64,000 nt of DNA from Rahnella sp. AA. GTDB lineage: Bacteria > Pseudomonadota > Gammaproteobacteria > Enterobacterales > Enterobacteriaceae. The DNA is taken from positions 124,001-188,000 of the forward strand of contig NZ_PITQ01000006.1 of the NCBI RefSeq assembly GCF_002834385.1. The letters run 5' to 3'. The notes below the pieces were generated by a model. That model was not told where the DNA came from. It saw only the letters and a program-made list of their open reading frames with translations, and made no database searches. The position numbers were made by a program, and so were the translations under genes. Below are positions 1 through 9,688 of the stretch, piece after piece (the first letter of the stretch is position 1; each line of letters starts with the position of its first letter).

Positions 1-867
1 CGCATGGGCAGTGGACAGCACGCCGTCGAGCTGGCGGCCACCGTGGTTAGAAACGACGATGCCGTCGGCGCCAAACTTTACGGCGTCTTTGGCATCTTCA
101 GGGTCCAGAATGCCTTTGATGATCATCGGGCCTTTCCAGAACTCGCGGATCCACTCCAGATCTTTCCATGAAATTGACGGGTCGAAGTTTGCGCCCAGCC
201 AGCCGATGTAATCTTCCAGCGTGGTCGGTTTACCGCGATACGCAGAAACGTTACCCAGGTCATGCGGTTTACCGTTCAGGCCGACATCCCACGCCCACTG
301 CGGGTGTGTCACCGCCTGTAACATCCGGCGTGCAGCAGCGTTCGGGCCACTCATCCCCGAATGTGCATCACGATAACGTGCACCGGGCACCGGCATATCC
401 ACGGTAAAAACCAGCGTTTTCACGCCTGCCGCCTGAGCACGTTCGAGCGCATTACGCATGAATCCGCGATCTTTTAAAACATAAAGCTGGAACCACATTG
501 GCCGGTTGATGGCCGGGGCAACCTCTTCAATCGGACAAACCGACACGGTAGAAAGCGTGAAAGGGATCCCCTTTGTGGCTGCCGCCCGCGCCGCCTGAAC
601 TTCGCCACGACGTGCATACATGCCCGTCAGCCCAACGGGTGCCAGCACCACCGGCATCGCCAGCTTTTCGCCAAACAACTGTGTTTCCAGGCTGAGATCG
701 GACATATTTTTCAGGATGCGCTGGCGCAACGCGATATCGGCCAGATCGGCAGTATTACGTCTGAGCGTATGCTCGTTATAAGCGCCGCCGTCGATGTAAT
801 GGAACAGAAACGGCGGCAATTTGCTTTTTGCCGCCGCACGGTAATCCGTTGATGCAGAAATGATCAT
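1..867 (-). CDS. lldD: L-lactate dehydrogenase (FMN), partial
   Basis: Membrane-associated FMN enzyme that oxidises L-lactate to pyruvate and feeds electrons to the quinone pool. The first 289 codons are present; the 3' end lies outside the window (E. coli LldD has 396 residues). The reading starts [14 protein letters not shown] and closely follows the E. coli protein throughout. It includes the [10 protein letters not shown] segment that carries the catalytic histidine and an FMN-contacting arginine, and that segment lies near the window edge. ATG at 867 is the natural start, as in E. coli; the ribosome site in front (GAGAAAA) is weak. No lldP or lldR precedes it, so within this window the gene has its own promoter. 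Confidence 0.95.
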   Translation of the reverse strand, partial: MIISASTDYRAAAKSKLPPFLFHYIDGGAYNEHTLRRNTADLADIALRQRILKNMSDLSLETQLFGEKLAMPVVLAPVGLTGMYARRGEVQAARAAATKGIPFTLSTVSVCPIEEVAPAINRPMWFQLYVLKDRGFMRNALERAQAAGVKTLVFTVDMPVPGARYRDAHSGMSGPNAAARRMLQAVTHPQWAWDVGLNGKPHDLGNVSAYRGKPTTLEDYIGWLGANFDPSISWKDLEWIREFWKGPMIIKGILDPEDAKDAVKFGADGIVVSNHGGRQLDGVLSTAHA

Positions 868-1229
868 TGTATTTTCTCGGTGTCTTGCGCTCTGACGGCG
901 CTGTTGGGGTGTAGGAGGTTTACTAAACTATTGTCATATATAGTTTAATCTTCGGCATTTGGCAAAATTTGTGCAGGAATAACGTGGTGCCCGTCCGGTG
1001 AAACACTGAGGAATAAAACGATTCTTACAGAAGGCTTTTAAGAAGTTTTCTCAAAAGAGTGGATATCTCATCTATCCTTGTGATCAGGGGACAATTTAAA
1101 TCAGTTCTCATAACGGTAAGAATCATGACAAAAATATTCTAACCATGATTATCTGTGCTGACGATCATACTTATCATTATTTGCACATGATATAAGGTCA
1201 TAAGGTAAATTGCGGCAAGGGGAATATTG
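868..1229. other. Intergenic region between divergent lldD and EAL-HDOD gene
   Basis: About 360 bases without a credible gene. The left part should hold the lldD promoter and contains a 7-bp inverted repeat (925-946). The right part is AT-rich and should hold the promoter of the EAL-HDOD gene. Another inverted repeat, AATCATG (1121-1127) with CATGATT (1144-1150), lies there. I saw no RNA gene. Confidence 0.6.
925..946. promoter_or_regulatory. Inverted repeat in the lldD promoter region
   Basis: AAACTAT at 925-931 is mirrored by ATAGTTT at 940-946, with an 8-base spacer. It lies about 60-80 bases before the lldD start, where an operator would be expected. The regulator is unknown; no lldR is in the window. 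Confidence 0.35.
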
Positions 1230-2459
1230 ATGAATTCTTTTATAGCAAGGCAGCCTATATTTAATCGTGATCTGAAAACTGTCGCTTACGAACTCCTTTT
1301 CAGAGACAGCATGAGTAATTACTTCCCCAATGTCTCTGACGAACATGCAACTTATAGTATGATCTCCGATCATCTGCTTGGCATGCCCCTTCCCCGCCTG
1401 GTGGGTCCTCATACTTCATTTATTAATTTCCCTTATCAGCTGATCATAAATGGTACAGCCAGCATTCTCCCCAGAGATAAAGTGGTGATTGAAATACTGG
1501 AAAACGCAGTGCCAGACGCAGACCTGCTCAGCGCAGTAAAAAAACTATACATTAACGGTTTTAAAATAGCCCTCGACGACTTTATTCTGGAAGAAAAATG
1601 GGAGGCGTTTTTCCCGTATATTTCCACCATTAAATTCGATGTCAGTAAAAAGTCACAAGATGAAATAATAACGTATTTAAAAAATAAGCACGATATATTA
1701 ACCGGCATAACATTTCTGGCCGAAAAGGTCGAAACCAGAGAGGTTTTCGACGCGTATGCTGACGCAGGCTTTACTTTATTTCAGGGGTATTTTTACAAAA
1801 AACCGGAGGTCATCCAATCCAAAAAGCTATCGCCCAACAGGATTTCCCTGCTAAAACTGATGAAAGAAATAAATGTTGATTCGCCCAATCTGGAAACAAT
1901 TGAAGAGCTCTTAAAGACTGATGTGACATTATCCTATAAGCTCCTGAAGTTTTCAAAGAACATTCTCTTTCAGCGCCGTGGTATCGTTTTGTCCAATGAT
2001 CTGACCATAAGGGAAATAATTCTGTATTTGGGATATAACGAACTTCGCCGTTTTGTCTCCATCGTATGCATATCAAACCTTGATGATATGAAAACCGCTG
2101 AGCTGTATTTCACAAGTTTGGCCAGAGGACGATTCTGCGAACTGATAGCCACCAAGATTGGATTGCAACAACAGGCGCATGATGCCTTCTTTTGTGGTCT
2201 GTTTTCATTATTAGATGTGATACTTGAAATATCCCATGAAGATTTATTCCAGCAAATATCCTTATCCGAAGGTGTCATGTCCGCATTATGCAACCACGAA
2301 GGTTTGCTTTATAAGATCCTTTATCTGAGCCAACTTTATGAGCAGCAAAAGTGGGACGAAGCCCGTGCACTTTGCCAGGATTTAAACTTGCCGGAAAACG
2401 GCATTATCCAGGATATGCAACAGGCCTTAAAATGGGCAGATGAACTCTCGTCCTATTGA
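1230..2459 (+). CDS. EAL-HDOD domain signalling protein
   Basis: A 409-residue cytosolic protein with an N-terminal EAL-like domain (about 1-200) and a C-terminal HDOD domain (about 205-400), the architecture of Bacillus YuxH and Vibrio CdgJ. The EAL signature is degenerate: the segment reads YELLFR where active phosphodiesterases have an EAL tripeptide, and DDF lacks the following Gly. Cyclic-di-GMP hydrolysis is therefore doubtful. Family members often act as motility or signalling adaptors. ATG 1230 is chosen because AAGGGGAA lies 6 bases before it; a TTG three bases upstream is also in frame. It is AT-richer than the neighbouring fec genes and appears monocistronic. Confidence 0.85.
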   Translation: MNSFIARQPIFNRDLKTVAYELLFRDSMSNYFPNVSDEHATYSMISDHLLGMPLPRLVGPHTSFINFPYQLIINGTASILPRDKVVIEILENAVPDADLLSAVKKLYINGFKIALDDFILEEKWEAFFPYISTIKFDVSKKSQDEIITYLKNKHDILTGITFLAEKVETREVFDAYADAGFTLFQGYFYKKPEVIQSKKLSPNRISLLKLMKEINVDSPNLETIEELLKTDVTLSYKLLKFSKNILFQRRGIVLSNDLTIREIILYLGYNELRRFVSIVCISNLDDMKTAELYFTSLARGRFCELIATKIGLQQQAHDAFFCGLFSLLDVILEISHEDLFQQISLSEGVMSALCNHEGLLYKILYLSQLYEQQKWDEARALCQDLNLPENGIIQDMQQALKWADELSSY

Positions 2460-2512
2460 GAGTAGTGAATATTTCGGCTTTTATTGACAGGCGGGAATAC
2501 ATGCCGGAATGC

Positions 2513-3280
2513 TTACTTCACCACGCACATCGGCCTGCCTGATACCGGGTCAGGGTGAATCTGAGCATGAATATCAAAGACCTCAGCCAGCAGCGCAGGC
2601 GTCATGATCTCTTCCGGCGTGCCCTGTGCGATGATATTCCCCTTTGCCATCATCACCAGATAATCGCAATACCGGCTGGCCTGATTAAGGTCATGCAATA
2701 CCGCCACCAGCGTTTTACCTTGCTGGTTCTGGCGGCGCAATAAATTCATCAGCTCAACCTGATGGCTGATATCGAGATACGTTGTCGGCTCGTCGAGCAA
2801 AACAAGCGGCGTATCCTGCGCCAGCACCATTGCCAGAAAGACGCGCTGCCGCTGCCCGCCGGAAAGCTCGCTGACCCGCATTTCCGCCAGATCCGTGATA
2901 TTTGTTTCCTGCATGGCCTTTTCAACAGCCGTTTTATCCTGCTGCCCCAACCTGCCCCACAGATTCAACCACGGGCTGCGGCCATAGCCCACCAGCTCCC
3001 GCACGCTGATCCCTTCCGGTGCAATATGCTGTTGCGGCAACAGTGCCAGTTTACGTGCCAGCGTGCGCCCGTGCAGCGCGGATAAATCATCTGCCCCCAG
3101 CCGTAATATTCCGGAAGACGGCGTCAGTAAGCGGGAAAAACATTTCAGCAACGTCGATTTCCCGCAACCGTTCGGGCCGATCAGCGCCGTGATTTTCCCC
3201 GCCGGAAGGCTCAGCGAAAGCCCGTTCAGAATGTTTTTATTGCCGTAACCGGCATACAGATTGTCTGCACTCAGTTGCAT
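2513..3280 (-). CDS. fecE: Ferric citrate ABC transporter, ATP-binding protein
   Basis: ATPase that powers import of ferric citrate-derived iron across the inner membrane through FecCD. At 255 residues it matches E. coli FecE. Visible motifs are Walker A GPNGCGKST (about 36-44), the signature LSGGQRQR, Walker B LVLLDEPTTYLD and the H-loop histidine in AVLHDLNQ. It is the last gene of fecABCDE and starts 2 bases after the fecD stop, so it is translationally coupled. No strong terminator was seen in the 53 bases separating it from the convergent EAL-HDOD gene. Confidence 0.95.
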   Translation of the reverse strand: MQLSADNLYAGYGNKNILNGLSLSLPAGKITALIGPNGCGKSTLLKCFSRLLTPSSGILRLGADDLSALHGRTLARKLALLPQQHIAPEGISVRELVGYGRSPWLNLWGRLGQQDKTAVEKAMQETNITDLAEMRVSELSGGQRQRVFLAMVLAQDTPLVLLDEPTTYLDISHQVELMNLLRRQNQQGKTLVAVLHDLNQASRYCDYLVMMAKGNIIAQGTPEEIMTPALLAEVFDIHAQIHPDPVSGRPMCVVK

Positions 3281-3282
3281 AA

Positions 3283-4245
3283 TCAGCGGGTTCTCATCAG
3301 TAACCAGAAAAAATACGGTGCACCGATCACCGCCGTTAAAACGCCTGCAGGCAGCTCCAGCGGCGGATGTAAGGTACGCGCCAGCACGTCTGCCAGCAGT
3401 AAAATCAGTGCGCCCACCAGCAATGACGCCGGGATGAGCACACGGTGACGGCCACCGACCAGCTTGCGGGTCAGATGCGGCGCGACCAGGCCAATAAAAC
3501 CGACCGGCCCGCAGGCGGCGACGCTGATGGCCGCCAGTGCAACCGCCAGCAATAACACCAGACGCTGCACGCGGGAAACACGAATACCCAGCGTCGAGGC
3601 GCTTTCATCGCCAAGCGCGAGTACGTCCAGATCGCGGCAAAACCACAGGCTGAGCGGCAGCAATATCAGCAACCACGGCGCAACGATTTCGACGAAATTC
3701 CAGCCGCGTCCCCACAGACTTCCTGTCAGCCATAACAATGCGCTGTTGATTTCCATCGGCCGCGACAACATCAGGTAATCCGTCAGGCTGGCGTAAAATG
3801 CGGTCAGCGCGACGCCGGTCAGCGCCAGCTTCAAAGGCGCGGAACGCCCTGACATCAGGCGCAGCAATACAAACGCGGTAATCCCACCGATAAACGCCAG
3901 CGGCGGCAGCCACAAAACGGAAAGCGCGGGGAACAGCATCAGCGCGCCCACCGACATCAGCCCGGCGGCGTGGTTAACGCCCAGAATATCCGGTGAGGCC
4001 AGCGGATTGCGGATAATGCCCTGCACCAGCACGCCGGAAAGCGCCAGTGCCGCGCCAACCAGCACAGCCAGGAGTGAGCGCGGCAGGCGATATTCCATCA
4101 GCGGGAAATGGTTGTCATCAGCGGGCGCAAGCGCCAGACGCATTTGCTCAAACGTCAGGGTGTGCGTGCCATAACGCAGGGAAATCAGGAAGGTCAGCAG
4201 CAACAGGCTGATCAGAACGGTGAACACCGTGAACTGCCGGGTCAT
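3283..4245 (-). CDS. fecD: Ferric citrate ABC transporter, permease subunit FecD
   Basis: A 320-residue polytopic inner-membrane permease of the FecCD/BtuC family. It pairs with FecC to form the channel for iron from ferric citrate. Residues such as MEYRLPRSLLAVLVGAALALSG and NPLASPDILGVNHAA follow the E. coli FecD pattern, and a GPVGFIGLVAPHLTR segment forms the coupling region contacted by FecE. The start overlaps the fecC stop (ATGA), and fecE follows 2 bases later. Expression is expected from the FecI-dependent fecA promoter. Confidence 0.95.
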   Translation of the reverse strand: MTRQFTVFTVLISLLLLTFLISLRYGTHTLTFEQMRLALAPADDNHFPLMEYRLPRSLLAVLVGAALALSGVLVQGIIRNPLASPDILGVNHAAGLMSVGALMLFPALSVLWLPPLAFIGGITAFVLLRLMSGRSAPLKLALTGVALTAFYASLTDYLMLSRPMEINSALLWLTGSLWGRGWNFVEIVAPWLLILLPLSLWFCRDLDVLALGDESASTLGIRVSRVQRLVLLLAVALAAISVAACGPVGFIGLVAPHLTRKLVGGRHRVLIPASLLVGALILLLADVLARTLHPPLELPAGVLTAVIGAPYFFWLLMRTR

Positions 4246-5246
4246 GTGCGTGTCCTCACCAGCCAGACAAAGAACGGTGCGCCAATCAGCGCCAGCACCA
4301 CGCCCGCCGGTAATTCACCCGGCCACGCCAGAAAGCGCGCCAGCAGATCGGCCAGCAGCATCAGCGTTGCGCCAAAAATCATGCTCACCGGCAACATGCG
4401 GCGCAAGTCGTAGCCAATCCAGTAACGGGAAATATGCGGCACCAGCAGCCCGATAAAGGCCAGCGGCCCGGCGACGCTGACGCAGGCACCGACCAGCAAT
4501 AGCACCATCAGGTTGATGGTCAGCCGCAGGCGCGGCAGATTTACGCCAAGCGTCTGTGCGCTTTCATCGCTGACCTGCAACAAATTCAGGCGGCTGGAAA
4601 GCAGTAAAACCCACGGCGCGATAATTACGGTAAACGGAAACAAATGCCAGAACTCCGGCCAGCGGGCGTGCGCCACGCCTCCGGCCAGCCAGTTTAGAAT
4701 GCCGTATGCATGATCTTCTGAGAGGATCAGCGTCGCCTTCGCCAGCGCTGCGCACAACGCCGAAACGGCGACACCGGCAAGAATTAACCGGCTGCGGTCA
4801 CCCGCCTGCTGCCAGCCGCCGCCGGTCAGCATCACCATCCCCCAGCTTATTCCGCCGCCGGTGGCCGCCACCAGCGCAATGCTGAAACCAGATAACAGTT
4901 GCGGGCTGAGGGCACTGACCACCACCATCGCCAGTGAGGCCCCGGCGTTAATGCCAAATAAGGAAGGCGATGCCAGCGGATTGCGGGTCAGGGTTTGCAG
5001 CAAACTGCCCGCCAGCGCCAGGCTGGCACCGAGCAACATCGCCACCAGGCTGCGGGGCAGCCGCAGATTGAGCACCAGCGCCTGCGCCAGTGACGCGGGC
5101 GGGCCGGGAAGCAGCGCGCGCAAAGATTCCAGTGCGCCGATGGGCACCGCAGAACGGCAAAAAAGCGTCAGCCAGAAGCTGACGCCCAATGCGCACAGGG
5201 GCAACGTCCAGCGCCACCCTTTCACTCTCCGTGTTACTGCCATCAT
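4242..5246 (-). CDS. fecC: Ferric citrate ABC transporter, permease subunit FecC
   Basis: A 334-residue polytopic permease, partner of FecD (E. coli FecC 332 residues). Diagnostic stretches include LRLPRSLVAMLLGASLALAG, NPLASPSLFGIN and the cytoplasmic coupling loop GPLAFIGLLVPHISR. The start is ambiguous between two adjacent ATGs (5246 and 5243). The first overlaps the fecB stop codon as ATGA, typical of this operon. About nine to ten hydrophobic helices are visible. Confidence 0.95.
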   Translation of the reverse strand: MMAVTRRVKGWRWTLPLCALGVSFWLTLFCRSAVPIGALESLRALLPGPPASLAQALVLNLRLPRSLVAMLLGASLALAGSLLQTLTRNPLASPSLFGINAGASLAMVVVSALSPQLLSGFSIALVAATGGGISWGMVMLTGGGWQQAGDRSRLILAGVAVSALCAALAKATLILSEDHAYGILNWLAGGVAHARWPEFWHLFPFTVIIAPWVLLLSSRLNLLQVSDESAQTLGVNLPRLRLTINLMVLLLVGACVSVAGPLAFIGLLVPHISRYWIGYDLRRMLPVSMIFGATLMLLADLLARFLAWPGELPAGVVLALIGAPFFVWLVRTRT

Positions 5247-6148
5247 GGTGCGGTAACGACCGCCTGATGATGCAGGATTTTTACAACGTCACTGGCAATA
5301 TGTTCAGCGGCAAACACCCCGCGCATTCTCGCCCAGACGTTAGCATCGACTGCCGCGATCTGATTTTTCTGCGCGGCTTTCATCATTTGCCACAGCGGAT
5401 CCTGCTGCCACTGGCGCACGATACTTTCCTGACGGTAGTGCGCGACAATCAGCCAGTCCGGGTTGATCGCCAGCAGTTGCTCAAAACTGATATTTGCCAG
5501 CGCCTGCTGCTTAACCGGCTCCGGCACAACCAGGCCAAGCGACGTCAGCACGCTGCCGGTGTAGGAATCGCGCGTATGCAAATTAAATTGCTGTTCGCGC
5601 GAGGTGCCGAACACCACCTGCGTACCTTTTGGCAACTGGCTGGCAAACGCCTGCATCCGCTGGTGATGTTCCGCCAGACGTTGCTGCATCAGCGCCTCTT
5701 TCCCCAGCACTTTGCCGATGATCGCCGCCGATTCCAGATTCTCAGTGTAAGTTTCGTTGCGGGATTTCAGCATCAGCGTCGGTGCAATGCCTTTCAGCGC
5801 GGTGTAAATGCCGCCGTGACGGCTGCTGTCGGCAATGATCAGATCCGGCTTCAGCGCGGCAATCGCCTCAAGGCTCGGCTGCGAACGGGTGCCAACGGAC
5901 TTCCATGCACCGATGCGCTGGCACACTTCCGGCAAGATACGTTCTGCGTCGTTGTCATCGGCCACGCCCACCGGGCTGACATCCACCACGGCTAACGCAT
6001 CCACAAAAGACAACTCCAGAACGACGACGCGTTTGGGAGCCGTATCGAGCGTAAAACTGCCCTGCTGGTCAGCCACCGTCACGGCCTGCGCGGTGCCCAG
6101 CGAAAAACATAAACCAATCAAAAGCGCAAAGCGGGAGAATAAAGACAT
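5243..6148 (-). CDS. fecB: Ferric citrate ABC transporter, periplasmic binding protein
   Basis: A 301-residue periplasmic substrate-binding protein (E. coli FecB 300) that hands ferric citrate or citrate-bound iron to FecCD. It has a clear N-terminal signal peptide ending near LGTAQAVT (about 22), followed by the fold of the iron-siderophore binding proteins: PKRVVVLELSFVDAL and PDLIIADSSRHGG are recognisable. AGAGGTTTT before ATG 6148 is a good ribosome site. A GC-rich hairpin in the 67 bases after fecA may lower expression of fecBCDE relative to fecA. Confidence 0.95.
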   Translation of the reverse strand: MSLFSRFALLIGLCFSLGTAQAVTVADQQGSFTLDTAPKRVVVLELSFVDALAVVDVSPVGVADDNDAERILPEVCQRIGAWKSVGTRSQPSLEAIAALKPDLIIADSSRHGGIYTALKGIAPTLMLKSRNETYTENLESAAIIGKVLGKEALMQQRLAEHHQRMQAFASQLPKGTQVVFGTSREQQFNLHTRDSYTGSVLTSLGLVVPEPVKQQALANISFEQLLAINPDWLIVAHYRQESIVRQWQQDPLWQMMKAAQKNQIAAVDANVWARMRGVFAAEHIASDVVKILHHQAVVTAP

Positions 6149-6177
6149 AAAACCTCTGTGCGGTTGAAAAGGGAGAA

Positions 6178-6202
6178 ACCGGGCTTAATGACTCAGCCCG
6201 GT
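6178..6202 (-). terminator. Intercistronic hairpin between fecA and fecB
   Basis: ACCGGGCT (6178-6185) pairs with AGCCCGGT (6195-6202). On the minus strand the stem is followed by TTTCTC rather than a full T run. It is best read as a partial terminator or mRNA-stabilising hairpin that keeps the receptor more abundant than the ABC transporter. Confidence 0.5.
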
Positions 6203-6215
6203 AAATGTTCAGCAA

Positions 6216-8576
6216 TTAAAAATGGAGGGAGCCTTGCATATACAGCGTGCGCGGCTGTCCGGCATAAATCCCTTTGTTGTTATCGTCATACGCACGGGTG
6301 AAGTATTCGTGGTCGAAGATATTCTTCACACCGAAGGCCAGATTCAGGTTTGCCATGTCCGGGCCAAACTGATAACCGGCGCGTGCGCCCCACAGCATGA
6401 AGCCGGGAATGCGGCCCGTGCTGCCGTCGGCGCTTTCCGCAACGGTATTGGCGTTATCCGCAAACTGGCCGGACTGGTATTCGCTGTTGACGTTGAAGAA
6501 CCAGTTGCCCGGCGTGTAGTCGAGCCCCAGCGTGCCTTTGTTTTTCGGGGAAAACGGCACCTGATTGCCCTTCGTGTCGCCGGATTCGCGAATGACGGCG
6601 TTGACATACGCATAGCTGGCGTAAGCGGAGAAGTTTTCGAGTTTTGGCGACAAATCAGCGAGGTCGTAACGGATCTGACTTTCCAGCCCGGTGTGGCGGG
6701 TTTTCCCGCGTGCATTGACGCTGTCGTCTGTCTGGTTAGAGTCGTACTGATTGTTAAAGTTGATCATGAACAGCCCGACTTCCGCCTTCACAACGCTGTT
6801 ATCAAAGCGCGTACCCAGCTCCCAGGTGCGGGCTTTTTCCGGTTCGATACTGCCGCTGTCCACGGCTTTACCGATCTGGCTGTACTGCACCGTGCCGAAA
6901 GAGCCTTCTGTGTTGGCGTAAAGATTCCAGGCCTCGTTCATGTGATAAACGACGTTCAGCGCAGGCAGCGGCGCGTTGTAGCTGATTTCCTGTTTGGTGC
7001 CTTTGATGTAGTTATTCTGATACGACTGAATGTGTTCGTAACGCATGCCCGGCGTGATGGTCCAGTCGCCAACGTCGATGCGGTCATCGATGTAAAACGC
7101 GTTCGCCTGCGTGCCGGACTGCGTATCGCGGTCATAAGGGCTGTCGCTGGTCGGCAGCACGCCCGATTTCGCCGGGCTGTAATAGCGCAATTCATGGGTG
7201 GATTCGCTGACATAACGGTAACCGACGCCGACTTCATGGGCGGTCTGCCCAAGGTTAAAGCTCTGGCTGTAGCGCGGTTCGATGCCGCGTACCCAGTACT
7301 GGCGCGGGGAAAGCGTCAGGTTTTTGCCCTGATCGAGATAACCGCTGCGCAGCGTGTAGGTATAGAACGTCTGCACGTTGAATTTATGCTGCTGGTCAGG
7401 CTGATACTGATAGCCAAAATTCGCCAGCTGGCGGCGGCCCCAGAATTCGTCATAAGGACGTGTGGACTGAAAACGGTTAGCGTTGTAATCCGCACGGGAT
7501 AAACCACCCGGCATTTCAGCCCGGCCTTCGTAATATTGCAGCAGGCTGTTAAACGTGTGGACCTCGTTCGGCGCGTAGCGGGTTTTGAGCATCACATCGT
7601 CGATTTTAGTGGCGCTGTGTTCGCGCCAGTCGCTGCCGCGTGTGCCGGAATACAGTAACGCACCGCCCAGACCGTTATCTGCCGTGCCGCCCACCATCAG
7701 ATTACCGGTGCCTTTCGGGTCATTCTGGCTGGACGTCGGGCTGAGCAAGCCTTCCATTCCGGCTTCAATACCAAAATCTTTCGGAATAGCGCGCGTCACA
7801 AAGTTGACCACGCCGCCGACGCTTTGCGGCCCGTAACGTACGGCACCGCCGCCACGCACTACGTCCACCGCATCCATATTGCCGAGCGAAACCGGCGCAA
7901 GGGAAAGCTGTGGCTGGCCGTAAGGCGCAAACGGGACAGGAATGCCGTCCATCAGCACGGTTGAACGGCTGGCAAGGCGCGGATTCAGGCCACGAATACC
8001 GAAGTTCATCGCCATATCATGGCTGCCGGTACCGTTGTTTTCCGGCGCATTGACGCCCGGAATACGGTTCATCACTTCGCGCACCGTGGTGGCGCCGGTT
8101 TTCACAAAATCTTCACGGCGGATCACGTCACGCGCCCCGCCATGTTCAAAAACGTCATTTTCCCGCGCATCAGCCAGCCAGTCGCCGACCACGGTCAGGG
8201 ATTCGGACGTCTGCACCGGCACAGGGATCGCCGCCAGCGTAAACGCATTATTGCCCAGCGATTTAGCTTCCAGGCCGCTGTTTGCCAGCAGTGTCGTCAG
8301 CCCGTCGGTGACGGTGTAACTCCCCTGCAATCCGCTGCTGTGTTTTCCACGCGTCAGCGAAGAATCAACCGAAAGCGTGATCCCCGCTTTAGCGGCAAAC
8401 TGATTGAGGGCGGTATCCAGATCCCCTGCGGCAATCTGATAAGGCGCAGACTGAACCGCAGCGGCCACCGGCAACGCGGTCAGCAGAGCGGCTGGAATGA
8501 TGGCGCAGTGAATGGCAATCGCCAGTGGTGTTGTTTTGCCAAAAGAACGAATAACGCGTGAGCGTGAAATGAACAT
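6216..8576 (-). CDS. fecA: Ferric citrate outer-membrane receptor FecA
   Basis: TonB-dependent receptor that imports diferric dicitrate and signals its binding to FecR. The 786-residue protein (E. coli FecA 774) follows the E. coli sequence closely along its length. In order: signal peptide (about 1-40), periplasmic STN signalling domain (about 42-120), a TonB box around SLTVVG, the plug with [19 protein letters not shown], and a 22-strand barrel ending in a C-terminal phenylalanine. GGGAGAGGGT before ATG 8576 is a strong ribosome site. The STN domain shows it is a transducer receptor that uses the adjacent FecIR. Confidence 0.97.
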   Translation of the reverse strand: MFISRSRVIRSFGKTTPLAIAIHCAIIPAALLTALPVAAAVQSAPYQIAAGDLDTALNQFAAKAGITLSVDSSLTRGKHSSGLQGSYTVTDGLTTLLANSGLEAKSLGNNAFTLAAIPVPVQTSESLTVVGDWLADARENDVFEHGGARDVIRREDFVKTGATTVREVMNRIPGVNAPENNGTGSHDMAMNFGIRGLNPRLASRSTVLMDGIPVPFAPYGQPQLSLAPVSLGNMDAVDVVRGGGAVRYGPQSVGGVVNFVTRAIPKDFGIEAGMEGLLSPTSSQNDPKGTGNLMVGGTADNGLGGALLYSGTRGSDWREHSATKIDDVMLKTRYAPNEVHTFNSLLQYYEGRAEMPGGLSRADYNANRFQSTRPYDEFWGRRQLANFGYQYQPDQQHKFNVQTFYTYTLRSGYLDQGKNLTLSPRQYWVRGIEPRYSQSFNLGQTAHEVGVGYRYVSESTHELRYYSPAKSGVLPTSDSPYDRDTQSGTQANAFYIDDRIDVGDWTITPGMRYEHIQSYQNNYIKGTKQEISYNAPLPALNVVYHMNEAWNLYANTEGSFGTVQYSQIGKAVDSGSIEPEKARTWELGTRFDNSVVKAEVGLFMINFNNQYDSNQTDDSVNARGKTRHTGLESQIRYDLADLSPKLENFSAYASYAYVNAVIRESGDTKGNQVPFSPKNKGTLGLDYTPGNWFFNVNSEYQSGQFADNANTVAESADGSTGRIPGFMLWGARAGYQFGPDMANLNLAFGVKNIFDHEYFTRAYDDNNKGIYAGQPRTLYMQGSLHF

Positions 8577-8629
8577 ACCCTCTCCCGATTTTATGTTTTT
8601 TGCTGTGTGATTTTTTAATGGCTACATAG

Positions 8630-8690
8630 GAGTCGGATGAGAATTCAAAAGGGACAATCGCGAATGCGATTATTTATCATTTTTATTTGC
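8630..8690 (-). promoter_or_regulatory. FecI-dependent fecA promoter region
   Basis: Read on the minus strand, this region contains GATTGTCCCTTTT, then TCTC and CGACTC. From memory the E. coli fecA promoter has the same elements in the same order (GATTGTCCTTTTT, TCTCG, CGACTC). That is the site used by the ECF sigma factor FecI. Exact -35 and -10 boundaries were not resolved. Confidence 0.6.
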
Positions 8691-8711
8691 GGGGAGGATT
8701 TCACCGAAGCA

Positions 8712-9683
8712 TCAGGCAGGCACTACGTTCACCCAATAGCGCGTAGCCGTCTGAATTTTCACAGGAAGTGTGCGTGAAAGAATATCGAGCACGCTGTCGG
8801 TATCTTTCAGCGGGAATGTCCCGCTGATCCGCAGGTTTGCCACCCGCGGATCGCAGCCCAGGTGTCCGTGCCGGTAGCGGGAGAGTTCATCGATCACATC
8901 CGCCAGCCGCCAGTCGCTGACGCTCAGGACACCTTTACTCCAGCTTCCGGCCCCGCTGACATTCGCTGTCACTTCATCAAACACATTGCCGGTAAAACGC
9001 ACCGAGTGCCCTTCGCTGACCTGCAAAATTTGAGAAGGCCGGTCACGCAGCGTGATTTCAACCGCGTGTTTCAGCACCGTAAGCCGTGTCGCATCCTCTT
9101 GCTGCCGGACGATAAATTCGGTACCGAGCGCACGCAGCATTCCCTGTTGCGTTTCCACCAGAAACGGGCGCGAAACGGGATACGGATCGCGCGCGGTAGT
9201 CATGCTGATTTCACCCTGATGCAGTCGGATAAGACGTTGCGTATCGGTAAAACGGATATCGGCGGCACTGGCGGTATTGAGAGAAAGCTGTGAGCCATCT
9301 TCAAGACGCAGTGTTTTAATTTCGCCCGTTGCGGTACGGGCATCCGCCAGCAAGCCCTGCCCGGCAGGTGTTTGCCAGGCTTTCCAGATACCACCCAGCC
9401 CCAGCAGCACCAGCAGGCTTTTCAGCACGCGCCTGCGCGTAACCTCGGACTGCTGCCGCGCATGGTTAAGCGTCTGATAACTGAATTTGCCGGGCATATT
9501 GTGCAACTGCCCCTGCAAGGATTCCACGCGCTGCCATGCCCAGAGATGGTCTTCACTCTGCGCCAGCCACTGCTGCCATTTCAGGTTTTGCTGCGGCGTG
9601 ACGTCACCTGCGCACAGCGTAGCGAACCACTGTGCCGCCATTTTCAGCGACAGACGCTGATTGTCGGTAAGGGAAGTGTTCAT
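8712..9683 (-). CDS. fecR: Ferric citrate signal transducer FecR
   Basis: Inner-membrane regulator of 323 residues (E. coli FecR 317) that receives the signal from the FecA STN domain and activates FecI. An N-terminal cytoplasmic part (about 1-85, with WQQWLAQSEDHLWAWQRVE) is followed by one membrane segment (about 86-100, VLKSLLVLLGLGGIW) and a periplasmic FecR domain with LSLNTASAADIRF. It starts 5 bases after the fecI stop, so the two genes are co-transcribed. About 135 bases then separate it from fecA. Confidence 0.95.
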   Translation of the reverse strand: MNTSLTDNQRLSLKMAAQWFATLCAGDVTPQQNLKWQQWLAQSEDHLWAWQRVESLQGQLHNMPGKFSYQTLNHARQQSEVTRRRVLKSLLVLLGLGGIWKAWQTPAGQGLLADARTATGEIKTLRLEDGSQLSLNTASAADIRFTDTQRLIRLHQGEISMTTARDPYPVSRPFLVETQQGMLRALGTEFIVRQQEDATRLTVLKHAVEITLRDRPSQILQVSEGHSVRFTGNVFDEVTANVSGAGSWSKGVLSVSDWRLADVIDELSRYRHGHLGCDPRVANLRISGTFPLKDTDSVLDILSRTLPVKIQTATRYWVNVVPA

Positions 9684-9688
9684 CGCGC

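Noticed and set aside
6222-7502. 426-codon open frame on the plus strand opposite fecA
   Set aside because: Antisense shadow of a GC-rich, well-supported receptor gene; no ribosome site and no recognisable domain.
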